This document shows, piece by piece, positions 50,417-58,649 of a DNA stretch of 64,000 nucleotides. Position numbers and translations under genes: made by a program. Every line of letters begins with the position of its first letter. Position 1 is the stretch's first letter. The stretch lies in the IMG/VR virus record IMGVR_UViG_3300043410_001823, positions 21,338 through 85,337 of that record; one strand, written 5' to 3'. The stretch is from a virus. Below the pieces are notes generated by a model. It was not told where the DNA came from and did not search any database. It was given only the letters and a program-made list of their open reading frames with translations.

Positions 50417-52450
50417 CTATGAAATCTTAATCTCACAAACATCAGTTGTGCAATATGCCTCACCAGCAGCTTCTAGGTTGTCAACTCCATCATATATAGC
50501 AGACCAATCAATCTTCTTGATCTTACCAAGGTATGCCTCGTATTCATCCTTTGTGATTTCTGTATATGGTTGCTGTGGATAAGTTTTATTACCCATTGGT
50601 AGGAAAGACACTGCCTTAAGCTGACCCTCATACATATTGAGTGCGGGTGCAACGAACTTCTTCTCTTCATCTTTGTCAAATGAAAGAGTTACAGAAACAC
50701 CATTATCTGACCAATACTTCTGAGCTGTTGCTGCCAAACCAATCTTTTCAAATAGGCTAACCTGCTTCTCAGAACGCTTATGTCCTGATGCTACTGGGAA
50801 ATATACTACCTGAGTATTTGCTGATACTAGATCTTCTTCAATCTTATACCCCGCTGCTTTAAACAAGTGAAGCATTGGATCTTGATTTCCAAATCGAATA
50901 GCACGAAGATAAAACTCTCCACCTGGCCCCCAGTGAACTCCAGGAGTTGCGCCAGAAAGAAGAGAGACAGACCCTGAAGGCTTAACTGTTGTTACACGAA
51001 CTGACTCACGAACACAAAGCCATTCTGAATATTGATGGTCATACTTACGAATTGTATTATATCCTTCATCCATCCACTCACGTGTTGTTGGAAGGCCATG
51101 CTCATCAGCAAATGCTGCGATACCTGTCAAAGATGTTCCAATACGACGATTGCGTTGCATGATACCATTTGTCTGCTGCCAATGTGTTGGCATAAGGGTT
51201 ACAGTCTTGCCATAAAGATAAGCAAACTTCAACGTCTTGAGGAAGTCCTCCTTGGATTCATGACGATTTAAATGCACCTCTACAAGCGTACATAATTCGT
51301 AACTTTCCAATGGCTGCTCCGCACAAGGGTTGAAGCCCATAATGCGAGTGTCCTTGTAATCAGGAGCATCTGCAAGACGGCCATAATCACGTGCAACATC
51401 AAGCCAAATAAAACCTGGCTCTCCATTATCTGCAATTAAATCTACATAATCTTCATACTTAGTTCCAACTTTTGCAGCAATGGAGTTATTACTCATCCAA
51501 GCCCATCCTGGATTCTTCGGATCATATGAATTTCTATCTGGAAAAACTTCTGGATTCTTAAGATTAATGAATGAATCATCTTCTGGAGTTCCCAGAGCAA
51601 GTGTTGCTGATCTACGAACATTTCCAGAAACAACACATGTTCCAATTAAATTAATAATGTCTACAATTGCTCTGCTATCAAGCATCTCTCCCGCTCTAGA
51701 GCCTACAACAGACCGAATGCGTGTGTGTAGGTCAATCAATGGCTGTGGACCGCTAGCAACGCCACCAAAGCCCTTAATAGGGGCACCCATTGGACGGATA
51801 AGGTCATAGTTAAACTCTTGAATAGGCTGATTTTGACGAAGGAATGAGTTAATCAAAAGACGAACAGATTCCACCCATCCTTCACGAGTATCTGGAATAT
51901 CATAAACAGAAGCTGGCTCTGTTGGAGCAAAAATAGGCATTTGCTTATCTTGTCCAAGAGTATCAAAGCCAACACCAATTCCAAGCATCAAAGCATCCAT
52001 AACCCACGAAAATAGAGCACCTGGATCATTGCGGTCAATGTCACGAGTAGATACCATTGCACAGTTTTGAAGAGAGGCAGAGTTACGCTTCTCCATAGTC
52101 ATTGGAGTACCAAATGCCCATAGGCCTCGTCCTGGTGGTGTCCACTTTAGCTCAAACATTCTCTGAAATGCTTCTTGAGCAGACTTCTGAGCCTTGTTAT
52201 CGTTCCAAGGTAGACGGTTATCTTTAGCGTGGTTCTTTTGAACTGAGTACATACCCTCAATTACACGACGACACACCTCGTACCAACGTTCCTTTGTGCC
52301 ATCATCCTTAACACGAGAATAAGTTCTGATAAATGTAATCTCTCCAAGGGAGTTAGACCCTGCATCCTGGAATCCAAATGGAGCTGCAACTGCAGCATAC
52401 TTATTAACAAAATCTTCAGACAAACGGAAAGAGAAAACACTTTCAGACAT
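50417..52450 (-). CDS. nrdJ: Adenosylcobalamin-dependent (class II) ribonucleoside-triphosphate reductase
   Basis: 677 residues, a monomeric class II enzyme like that of Lactobacillus leichmannii. Cys130 (LQNCAMVST) and Cys387 fit the redox pair, Cys376 (GFNPCAEQPL) the thiyl-radical cysteine, 11 residues from Cys387 as in that enzyme. Cys667 and Cys672 (CTTDVC) near the C-terminus are spaced like its reducing pair. It makes deoxynucleotides for phage replication using host coenzyme B12 and needs no oxygen or second subunit. Expressed from its own promoter with an overlapping palindrome; GAGAGG precedes the ATG. Confidence 0.93.
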   Translation of the reverse strand: MSESVFSFRLSEDFVNKYAAVAAPFGFQDAGSNSLGEITFIRTYSRVKDDGTKERWYEVCRRVIEGMYSVQKNHAKDNRLPWNDNKAQKSAQEAFQRMFELKWTPPGRGLWAFGTPMTMEKRNSASLQNCAMVSTRDIDRNDPGALFSWVMDALMLGIGVGFDTLGQDKQMPIFAPTEPASVYDIPDTREGWVESVRLLINSFLRQNQPIQEFNYDLIRPMGAPIKGFGGVASGPQPLIDLHTRIRSVVGSRAGEMLDSRAIVDIINLIGTCVVSGNVRRSATLALGTPEDDSFINLKNPEVFPDRNSYDPKNPGWAWMSNNSIAAKVGTKYEDYVDLIADNGEPGFIWLDVARDYGRLADAPDYKDTRIMGFNPCAEQPLESYELCTLVEVHLNRHESKEDFLKTLKFAYLYGKTVTLMPTHWQQTNGIMQRNRRIGTSLTGIAAFADEHGLPTTREWMDEGYNTIRKYDHQYSEWLCVRESVRVTTVKPSGSVSLLSGATPGVHWGPGGEFYLRAIRFGNQDPMLHLFKAAGYKIEEDLVSANTQVVYFPVASGHKRSEKQVSLFEKIGLAATAQKYWSDNGVSVTLSFDKDEEKKFVAPALNMYEGQLKAVSFLPMGNKTYPQQPYTEITKDEYEAYLGKIKKIDWSAIYDGVDNLEAAGEAYCTTDVCEIKIS

Positions 52451-52475
52451 TTTAAACCTCTCAAAAAGTAATAGA

Positions 52476-52494
52476 GCTTTACAATTTGTAAAGC
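52476..52494 (-). promoter_or_regulatory. 19-bp perfect palindrome in the RNR leader (operator or hairpin)
   Basis: GCTTTACAATTTGTAAAGC is a perfect 9-1-9 inverted repeat placed from about +2 of the predicted RNR transcript. It could bind a dimeric regulator or fold as a 5' hairpin. Confidence 0.6.
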
Positions 52495-52501
52495 AGTGTT
52501 A

Positions 52502-52510
52502 AGTATATCA
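52502..52510 (-). promoter_or_regulatory. Extended -10 promoter of the RNR gene
   Basis: TGATATACT on the minus strand; predicted start about 52495. The rest of the 188-base gap (52451-52638) contains no ORF I can support, only this promoter, the palindrome and a weak TAATAG/CTATTA hairpin at 52624-52641 after the upstream gene. Confidence 0.65.
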
Positions 52511-52638
52511 TAAATTTTAAAAGTATTCTACGCTTAAAAACTATATCTAAAGGTTTACATGAGAGTAAGCACTTAGATCTAAACAATCTAGTTAAACATA
52601 AAAGCAAGAGAGCTATTTAAAACTAATAGTGCTAGCTA

Positions 52639-53514
52639 TTAATCTTTATTTTGTTTCTTTAAATGCTTTCTAAATTCTTCTTTATCAATGTGCCTAAAAA
52701 ACTTTCCAGATAGTTCTTCGCCTTCGACGCCAGCACTTTGATATTCTCTAATCTTTTCTTCTGTAAACTGAGGATTAGGAATTAGTGGAATTTTCCATCT
52801 ATCGATATGCTCTTGATCTTTATTTCCTATTTGCTCATAGTACTCTGGGGTGCCATAATTGTAAAAAGTTCCAGGGTTGTCTATTGCCTTTAAAGAAAAA
52901 TTAGAAAAAGCATATCTAATTCCAGAGGTAACTTCTCTAACACCATGAGCATATGGATCAAAAGCACTATGGATAACCAAATCTCCTCTTTCTGGCTTAA
53001 ACTCTAAACACTGTCCAATAACATTGTTATCTTCAGTTTTTAAAGTGCCGTCTGGATTAATGTTTGGATAGAAGATTTCTCCACCTTCGTAATCTCCAAA
53101 ATATGCGACTACCCCATAGTCTAATTCGCAGCAGGTGCTCCATACATCTACTTGAGACAATAGATTACACATTCCTTTACCTGGACTATCGGAGTGAATA
53201 AACATTCCGTTGTCACCAGGCTTTACAGATAGCAGATTATTTTGTGGATGAATGACCCAGTCTGGGCCTATAATGTCTCCAATTTGTTCCCAAACATCTA
53301 TTAACCCATCAACTGTTGGAGTTAATTTTTCTGAATACCAAGAGATTAAAGTATCTTTATATACTTCATTTTGTGTGCCCCTCAAGCCAGACTCAATTTT
53401 TTCAACAAGCTCTGGCTTAATAATATTTTTAAAAAGAAATACTCCACTTTGGGTTCCATATGCATCTACATATGGAGATATTGTAATACAGTCTTCTCTT
53501 TCGTAAAACTTCAT
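52639..53514 (-). CDS. 2OG-Fe(II) oxygenase, prolyl-hydroxylase-like (1 of 7)
   Basis: 291 residues, the last gene of the oxygenase island. The iron triad is His107-x-Asp109 (MFIHSDSP) and His190 (YAHGVREV), with Arg200 (SGIRYAF) to hold 2-oxoglutarate. The core strand YFGDYEGGEIFYP and KPERGDLVIH are typical of the P4H-like 2OG family. A C-terminal extension of about 80 residues (with PNPQFTEEKIREYQ) is longer than in its neighbours. It would hydroxylate a protein or sugar substrate using O2 and 2-oxoglutarate; the substrate is unknown. It has its own promoter. Confidence 0.88.
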   Translation of the reverse strand: MKFYEREDCITISPYVDAYGTQSGVFLFKNIIKPELVEKIESGLRGTQNEVYKDTLISWYSEKLTPTVDGLIDVWEQIGDIIGPDWVIHPQNNLLSVKPGDNGMFIHSDSPGKGMCNLLSQVDVWSTCCELDYGVVAYFGDYEGGEIFYPNINPDGTLKTEDNNVIGQCLEFKPERGDLVIHSAFDPYAHGVREVTSGIRYAFSNFSLKAIDNPGTFYNYGTPEYYEQIGNKDQEHIDRWKIPLIPNPQFTEEKIREYQSAGVEGEELSGKFFRHIDKEEFRKHLKKQNKD

Positions 53515-53534
53515 AGTTCCTCCCTCATAAAAAT

Positions 53535-53543
53535 ATTATACCA
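53535..53543 (-). promoter_or_regulatory. Extended -10 promoter before oxygenase 1
   Basis: TGGTATAAT on the minus strand overlaps the end of the upstream oxygenase gene; GAGGGA lies in the leader before the ATG at 53514. Confidence 0.6.
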
Positions 53544-54207
53544 CCAATACTGAACAAGGCACTGTATATCTTATTCCAGATATGATTGGTTTTACCTCAT
53601 GAATAAACTCTGAAGTGGCTGGAAACATAACTAAGCTACCTGCTTTAGGCTTAATCATAACGTTGTGGTTTGGAAAATTAATTTCTCCGCCTTCATAGTC
53701 GTCATTTAAATACAAGACCATAGTGAAGGCCAATCCATAACTTCCATCCTGTCCATCTGCGTGTGGACCCATATTTTGACCAACATTCCATTTTTTTATA
53801 TTGATAATGTTTTGATCTAAAGCATATTTGTTTGGGTCTAATCCATGCCCTTTTGTATATCGATCAAAGCACATCTCTAAAGCCATACTTAGGCTATTGC
53901 GTATATACCTGGTTTTTTGCTCTACTCTTTTATTGTCAATTTGAATATTGTTAGATTCTGGAACAATGGTCTTATAGTATCCATATAAAACATTTTTGTC
54001 GTTACTTGCAGTCCATTCCTGCCACTTATTAATTCTTGGATAAGATTCTTCGACTAAATCTATTTCTTCAATAAAATCAACAAGTTCATTAGGACAGCTT
54101 ACAACATTATCCCAATACCAAATATTAGCACTTGGTGCAACTAGATCAAACATTGTATATTGCTTTTTACCTTCCATGTGAGAAAGGTTATTAGACATCA
54201 TACTCAT
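53536..54207 (-). CDS. 2OG-Fe(II) oxygenase, prolyl-hydroxylase-like (2 of 7)
   Basis: 223 residues, closest to the plain P4H-like fold. His149-x-Asp151 (MGPHADGQDG), His203 (FIHEVKPI) and Arg213 (GIRYTVP) complete the metal and cosubstrate sites; LYLNDDYEGGEINFP and IKPKAGSLVMFP are the core strands. The start shares a base with the upstream stop (TAATG), so it is translated with oxygenase 3. The short C-terminus ends right after the last core strand. Confidence 0.9.
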   Translation of the reverse strand: MSMMSNNLSHMEGKKQYTMFDLVAPSANIWYWDNVVSCPNELVDFIEEIDLVEESYPRINKWQEWTASNDKNVLYGYYKTIVPESNNIQIDNKRVEQKTRYIRNSLSMALEMCFDRYTKGHGLDPNKYALDQNIINIKKWNVGQNMGPHADGQDGSYGLAFTMVLYLNDDYEGGEINFPNHNVMIKPKAGSLVMFPATSEFIHEVKPIISGIRYTVPCSVLVV

Positions 54208-54959
54208 TACTCAACCTCTTCGGCAAGATACTTATTTCCTTCTGGACTAATTCTATATCCACTTTCTCTGATATCTGCCCAGTCTTTTTGTTGATCTTTT
54301 TGCATAGCTCTAACCTCTGCCAATTCCTTGGCCCACTTTTCTCTAATATCTGCTGGATAATCAGACTCTTCTCTGTCATCCCAGAATGAACCTAGTGTGT
54401 ACCTAGCGCCATGTTTAATTACTGACACCTCATGCATATTTTTATGTCCGCCATGAAAAATAGCAAACATTCCAGCTTTAGGCTGTATAGATATATCTTG
54501 TTCTCCATAATTTGCTTTAAACTTTAATAATCCACCTTCAAAATCACTGTTCAAATACATAAAGCCAGCATATCTACTTCTAGTAAAGGCACCCATAACT
54601 CCATTGTTATCTGAATTGTCTGAGTGTAGCGGAGCAAATGCTCCTGGTAGCCACCTCTGTACGTGAAAACTAATTCTAGACATTTTCTCTGGAGAAACCC
54701 CAGCGACATTTGCTGCTGCTTCCCTATATCTAGTCATCATTGTAGACATCCAATTACTAGGTAAGCCAAATTGCTCTAAAATAGGGTCATTATCTTCTGG
54801 GTATCCAGCAGAGTATGATTCGTAGAAAGATATTGGCTTCCAGTAATCTGGATCTCTTTCAGCATAAGCTAAAATCATGTTTAAAGTTTTTTCTGATTCT
54901 TCTGGTGTCAAAAAATCATCATAAATATGAATATCCTCAGATATTTTATTTAGCTTCAT
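54207..54959 (-). CDS. 2OG-Fe(II) oxygenase, prolyl-hydroxylase-like (3 of 7)
   Basis: 250 residues from the ATG at 54959, which lies inside the end of the upstream gene (GGAAAGAG upstream). His112-x-Asp114 (APLHSDNSD), His176 (MHEVSVI) and Arg186 (GARYTLG) are present, with YLNSDFEGGLLKF and IQPKAGMFAIF. A charged C-terminal helix (REKWAKELAEVRAMQKDQQ) is not seen in oxygenase 2 and could bind a partner or substrate. Confidence 0.88.
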   Translation of the reverse strand: MKLNKISEDIHIYDDFLTPEESEKTLNMILAYAERDPDYWKPISFYESYSAGYPEDNDPILEQFGLPSNWMSTMMTRYREAAANVAGVSPEKMSRISFHVQRWLPGAFAPLHSDNSDNNGVMGAFTRSRYAGFMYLNSDFEGGLLKFKANYGEQDISIQPKAGMFAIFHGGHKNMHEVSVIKHGARYTLGSFWDDREESDYPADIREKWAKELAEVRAMQKDQQKDWADIRESGYRISPEGNKYLAEEVE

Positions 54960-55800
54960 TTGATTCTCTTTCCATCTTTTCAGCATGCATCTGCTCGTAA
55001 GGAATAATCTTTTGATCTTTTAGATATACCATATTGCGCTTATCTTCATAGTCAATTCTTTCTTCTTCCATCTTTGCCCATCGATATGCACCATGCTTCT
55101 TTTGGTTAGCTAGCCATTCAGCGCTTCCATCGTAATCAAACATAACAAAGTTTCTAATAAAGAATTTATTTCCATCTGGAATGGTTTTAACGCCATGGAA
55201 GAATGGTGCTCCTGAAGGAAATACAACAAGGTCTCCTGCCTTTGGCTTATGATTTACAATGTCTCCATTAATATAAAATTCAATATCTCCACCATTATAA
55301 TTATCATTAATATAAAAAGTACATGTGGTATGGAATTTTTCTCCAGGCATGTCTCTTTGAGAAATAATATAGTCAGTATGATATTGCATTGTCATATTAT
55401 TTTTTAAATTATCAATTTTATTGAAATACTTACACCAAGACTGGCCACTATATCTAGCACCCTCTGGAATCTCAATTCCTGTGTGCTTAAAGTAATGAGA
55501 TATTGCCTTATCATAAGATATAGCAATTTCCTCATACAGAGATTTCTCTTCTTCGAAAATTGGACCAAGTTCAGCTTGAGCTAACTCAGTTCCAAACTTT
55601 GCTTGCGTATATGTTCCAAAATGTGCCCAAGGATCCCAGGTCTTAAAGAAGTATTTTCCAGCACTAGATTCTTCAGAACGCATCATAATTTCATATGCCT
55701 TATCTGGATTGCTTAACATGTTTCGATAAACGATAACTCCTGGATAAAGTTCTTCCCAGTCTAGTGCATCTATATCATCTCTAAGGTTTAAACTATGCAT
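54946..55800 (-). CDS. 2OG-Fe(II) oxygenase with Lys at the usual Arg position (4 of 7)
   Basis: 284 residues. His141-x-Asp143 (MQYHTDYI) and His202 (FFHGVKTI) form the iron site, with YINDNYNGGDIEFY and HKPKAGDLVVFP as core strands. Where the relatives have GxRY, this protein reads DGNKFFIRNF, so Lys212 (or Arg216) must bind the 2-oxoglutarate carboxylate. Long N- and C-terminal extensions. It overlaps the downstream gene by 14 bases and the upstream gene by one. Confidence 0.85.
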   Translation of the reverse strand: MHSLNLRDDIDALDWEELYPGVIVYRNMLSNPDKAYEIMMRSEESSAGKYFFKTWDPWAHFGTYTQAKFGTELAQAELGPIFEEEKSLYEEIAISYDKAISHYFKHTGIEIPEGARYSGQSWCKYFNKIDNLKNNMTMQYHTDYIISQRDMPGEKFHTTCTFYINDNYNGGDIEFYINGDIVNHKPKAGDLVVFPSGAPFFHGVKTIPDGNKFFIRNFVMFDYDGSAEWLANQKKHGAYRWAKMEEERIDYEDKRNMVYLKDQKIIPYEQMHAEKMERESNEAK

Positions 55801-56549
55801 TATTGATTCTCTTTCTGTTCGAATATCTTCTTATATTCTGGATTATCAAATCCACCAATATAATCTTGTGGAGGTTGCTTTTCTCCTGTATGTCTTTTAA
55901 TTGTCCAAAAAAATGGAGAAGTAAATCTATTTCCTGACTTAATTGGTCTTACCCCGTGGGCATAATGTCTATCACCAGGGAAGAAGTAGGCAGATCTTGG
56001 TTTTGGCTTAAACTCAATGCCATGTTGAGGGAAATAAAGCTCTCCTCCCTCGTAATCATCATTAAAATAAAATAAGGACGCTATGTCATACCAAGGAAAA
56101 TCATTTGGTCTTCCAGTCTCTTCTCCTACCCAAAACTCTTTATCTGCATGCGGTTCTTGCCTTGCACCAACTGGCCATTTTACAATTGCTGGTCCAGTTT
56201 CTTTTGCATCGACATTAAAAAATTTATCTACTTCTATTTTTAATCTATTAATCATGCTGTATATAAGTTCTAGAATTGATGGGTCTGAAGCCATCAATGA
56301 GTTGTATGTACAAACTCTATCTGCCCAAATATTATGATCATACAAAACTAGTCCATCTTCATCTATATGTGTTTCTGTTACATCCCAAATTTTATTATTA
56401 AGTGCAAAACTCATAAGTCTTTGCTGCTCTTCTTCTGTTAAGAAGTTTTCAAGCTCTACAATATTGTCTTCAGAATTACCAAAGAACCCTGATGGAGTTA
56501 TGGACTTTGGTGCGTTATTCTTATTCCATGCATTACTTGTTTCGTTCAT
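55800..56549 (-). CDS. 2OG-Fe(II) oxygenase, prolyl-hydroxylase-like (5 of 7)
   Basis: 249 residues. His134-x-Asp136 (QEPHADKEFW), His198 (YAHGVRPI) and Arg208 (SGNRFTSP); core strands YFNDDYEGGELYFP and FKPKPRSAYFFP. The N-terminal region (VELENFLTEEEQQRL) is the usual helical entry of P4H-like oxygenases. The start overlaps the end of oxygenase 6 by four bases. An acidic/aromatic insertion after the HxD motif (WVGEETGRPNDFPWYD) may shape substrate choice. Confidence 0.9.
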   Translation of the reverse strand: MNETSNAWNKNNAPKSITPSGFFGNSEDNIVELENFLTEEEQQRLMSFALNNKIWDVTETHIDEDGLVLYDHNIWADRVCTYNSLMASDPSILELIYSMINRLKIEVDKFFNVDAKETGPAIVKWPVGARQEPHADKEFWVGEETGRPNDFPWYDIASLFYFNDDYEGGELYFPQHGIEFKPKPRSAYFFPGDRHYAHGVRPIKSGNRFTSPFFWTIKRHTGEKQPPQDYIGGFDNPEYKKIFEQKENQ

Positions 56550-57163
56550 TCTGACTCCTTAACAACATATGGTGTAATTTCATAAGAACTAAAAGGCTTT
56601 TCATATACATAGACAGACGTTAGGTATCTACTTCCACTGCTTACTAATTTAACTCCATGATTAAAATTGCTAGGGAAAATAACAACTGATCCTGCCTTTG
56701 GCTTAATTGAAACTGAGTGATCTGGAAAATATATTTCTCCGCCCTGATAGTTATCATTAAAATAAAGCAATAAAGTTATGTATGGTTTTACATTAACCCC
56801 ATTTTCACTAACAAAGCCATAACCATCGTTATGAGATGACATTTCTGATCCCTCACAGTATTCTCTAATAGGTATTCCACCCAGATCAATATGATCTACA
56901 GAGATTGAAAGCGATAATTCAGATATATAGTCTTGTAAAGAATCTCTAAACACATCTAAAATTTCTTCATGTTCTTTGTCTTCTGATGAAACGTAGGCGC
57001 TATTGCCAACAATGGTGCTGCCACCATTTAGATTTGTATATGGTTGCCAAAAATATGATTTAAGTGATTGTAGCAAATTATCAGCTTGTAGACATGCGCC
57101 ATCTATTTCCCAAATTTTTTCTGCATGTCTGACAATGGTTCTAGAATTTCCCATATCGCTCAT
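56546..57163 (-). CDS. 2OG-Fe(II) oxygenase, prolyl-hydroxylase-like (6 of 7)
   Basis: 205 residues from the ATG at 57163, which has GGAGG in place; the longer frame to 57175 starts at a TTG inside that box. His111-x-Asp113 (SSHNDGYG), His169 (FNHGVKLV) and Arg179 (SGSRYLTS); LYFNDNYQGGEIYFP and IKPKAGSVVIFP. A TATAAT lies at 57180-57175, only 12 bases before the ATG, so an extra promoter is possible though the extended -10 TG is absent. Confidence 0.9.
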   Translation of the reverse strand: MSDMGNSRTIVRHAEKIWEIDGACLQADNLLQSLKSYFWQPYTNLNGGSTIVGNSAYVSSEDKEHEEILDVFRDSLQDYISELSLSISVDHIDLGGIPIREYCEGSEMSSHNDGYGFVSENGVNVKPYITLLLYFNDNYQGGEIYFPDHSVSIKPKAGSVVIFPSNFNHGVKLVSSGSRYLTSVYVYEKPFSSYEITPYVVKESE

Positions 57164-57192
57164 TTTTGCCTCCAATTATATGATATCATATT

Positions 57193-57894
57193 TTATAAAT
57201 CGTTTATTACATTTAAGTTAATTTTTTTGACCTGGTGGTCTCCAAGTTTATTATTTTTATGATCTACGGCATTTCTGTAAAAGTCTGCCCATTTGCCTAG
57301 CTTATTTATTTCAAAAATAGTATTAGAATAGTCATTCATGTCTACTTTGCTTCTTTTCATATTTGATGCTGAATCAAAATTAATAGACGAGTCTTGAATT
57401 ATTTCTAAATCAATTGGCAAAATAGCAGCTATTGGCGTATTTGCTTTAATAATAATTTCAGTTTTTGGCTTTAATATTCTACAAGCAATTGGAAGCTCTC
57501 CGTCATACCAGGATGTGCTCATTAAGGTTGTAAATGTTTGAAAATTATCATTAAAGTGGTTTGGAACTGGCATAGTTAAAAGTGTTACATTTTTAGGTGT
57601 CTCAAACTTTATACCTGTGTGAAAGCTTATTGTTGCATTTGCTCTTCCAGTGTATGCATATTTTTCACCAGATATTATCTTTACATGATCTGAGGTAGAA
57701 TCAGATATTCCATCCCAAGTAAAGACTATGTCTTCTGGAAATGATACTTCCCAGCCTAATTTGTTTGCCAGACTTACTGGAAAACAGTGATAAGCATGAG
57801 CGTTATAGGTTTCATCCATCCAATCTCTATTAATTGATAATGGAGCAATATTTGCAAAACCTGCTTGTACCCTATAAGCTTTTATTTCATACAT
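57193..57894 (-). CDS. DUF6065-family protein
   Basis: 233 residues. INRDWMDETYNAHAYHCFP, then NKLGWEVSFPEDIVFTWDG, ISFHTGIKFETP and a late IKANTPIAAILPID match the family I know as DUF6065, whose function is undescribed. It carries none of the 2OG iron motifs. It sits in the middle of the oxygenase island with a four-base gap to oxygenase 7 upstream, so it probably belongs to the same pathway, perhaps binding or presenting a substrate. No Shine-Dalgarno is evident; translation may be coupled. Confidence 0.7.
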   Translation of the reverse strand: MYEIKAYRVQAGFANIAPLSINRDWMDETYNAHAYHCFPVSLANKLGWEVSFPEDIVFTWDGISDSTSDHVKIISGEKYAYTGRANATISFHTGIKFETPKNVTLLTMPVPNHFNDNFQTFTTLMSTSWYDGELPIACRILKPKTEIIIKANTPIAAILPIDLEIIQDSSINFDSASNMKRSKVDMNDYSNTIFEINKLGKWADFYRNAVDHKNNKLGDHQVKKINLNVINDL

Positions 57895-57898
57895 ATCG

Positions 57899-58597
57899 TT
57901 ACATGCTTTGCGATGATTGATTTTGTACCCAGCGTTGTCTCATCTGCATAAACTCATCATTATGAGCATGATCATTATAATCAAGCATGGTAACAACTGA
58001 GTACTTAGTTCCAGTTTCTACTGGCAAAGCTATATGAGAAAATAAAAACGTAGATGGGAAAATGTATAGATCTCCAGCTTGAGGCTTAATTTCTAATCCT
58101 AACTTAGGAAACTTTAAGCCACCACCTGTATAATCATCATTTGGATACCCTACCAAAGAAACGGTAGCACTATAAGAAAATCCATCATCAGCATGTTCTT
58201 GGAAATGCTGTCCTGGTATATATCTTATACAATTCATTACTTCCCAATAATCCATTCTGACAGAATATCTAGTGCAATAGTCTGAAACTGGACCATCCTG
58301 TGCTCTCTTTAGATCTTTCCATAAAGAATCTACAAGTACTTCAGTATTATTTCTAGGATACTTTATATCTGTTACTTTGATATCATGACAATCACGATAA
58401 TCTGGTCTCTTATCTGCATATCCAACAAAACCAAAGGTCCACTTAAAAGATTTTGCATCATCTTTTTCTGCAGAAATACCAATTTCATCTAGTCTATTGA
58501 TAATATCTAAATCTTTAGTAAATACATTTCTATAAACCCAAACACCAGGGAAAAGCTCTTCTGCATTTGTCCAGTTTTTATTTTCTTGATTAATCAT
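57899..58597 (-). CDS. 2OG-Fe(II) oxygenase with Lys at the usual Arg position (7 of 7)
   Basis: 232 residues. His135-x-Asp137 (FQEHADDGF) and His188 (FSHIALPV) make the iron site; GYPNDDYTGGGLKFP and IKPQAGDLYIFP are the core strands. The cosubstrate position reads TGTKYSVV, giving Lys198 instead of Arg, as in some other 2OG subfamilies. The N-terminus (AEELFPGVWVYRNVF) resembles that of oxygenase 4, and the two may be a closer pair. Driven by a TTGACT/TATAAT promoter. Confidence 0.85.
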   Translation of the reverse strand: MINQENKNWTNAEELFPGVWVYRNVFTKDLDIINRLDEIGISAEKDDAKSFKWTFGFVGYADKRPDYRDCHDIKVTDIKYPRNNTEVLVDSLWKDLKRAQDGPVSDYCTRYSVRMDYWEVMNCIRYIPGQHFQEHADDGFSYSATVSLVGYPNDDYTGGGLKFPKLGLEIKPQAGDLYIFPSTFLFSHIALPVETGTKYSVVTMLDYNDHAHNDEFMQMRQRWVQNQSSQSM

Positions 58598-58620
58598 TGA
58601 ATACCCCTATCCACCTTTAT

Positions 58621-58649
58621 ATTATATCATGTCATCCATTGTAAGTCAA
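58621..58649 (-). promoter_or_regulatory. Promoter of oxygenase 7 and the genes after it
   Basis: TTGACT (58649-58644), 17 bases, TATAAT with TGA (58629-58621) on the minus strand, overlapping the end of the beta-hydroxylase-like gene. Confidence 0.75.

Noticed and set aside
52451-52638. Cobalamin riboswitch before the B12-dependent reductase
   Set aside because: The predicted leader is only about 45 bases and holds a simple palindrome; there is no room for a B12 aptamer and no B12-box-like sequence was recognised.
52639-58597. DNA base-modifying (TET/JBP-like) oxygenases
   Set aside because: The motifs and core strands (DDYEGGEIxFP, IKPKAGxLVxFP) are of the prolyl-hydroxylase-like type; no DNA-binding domain or thymidine-modifying partner is nearby.
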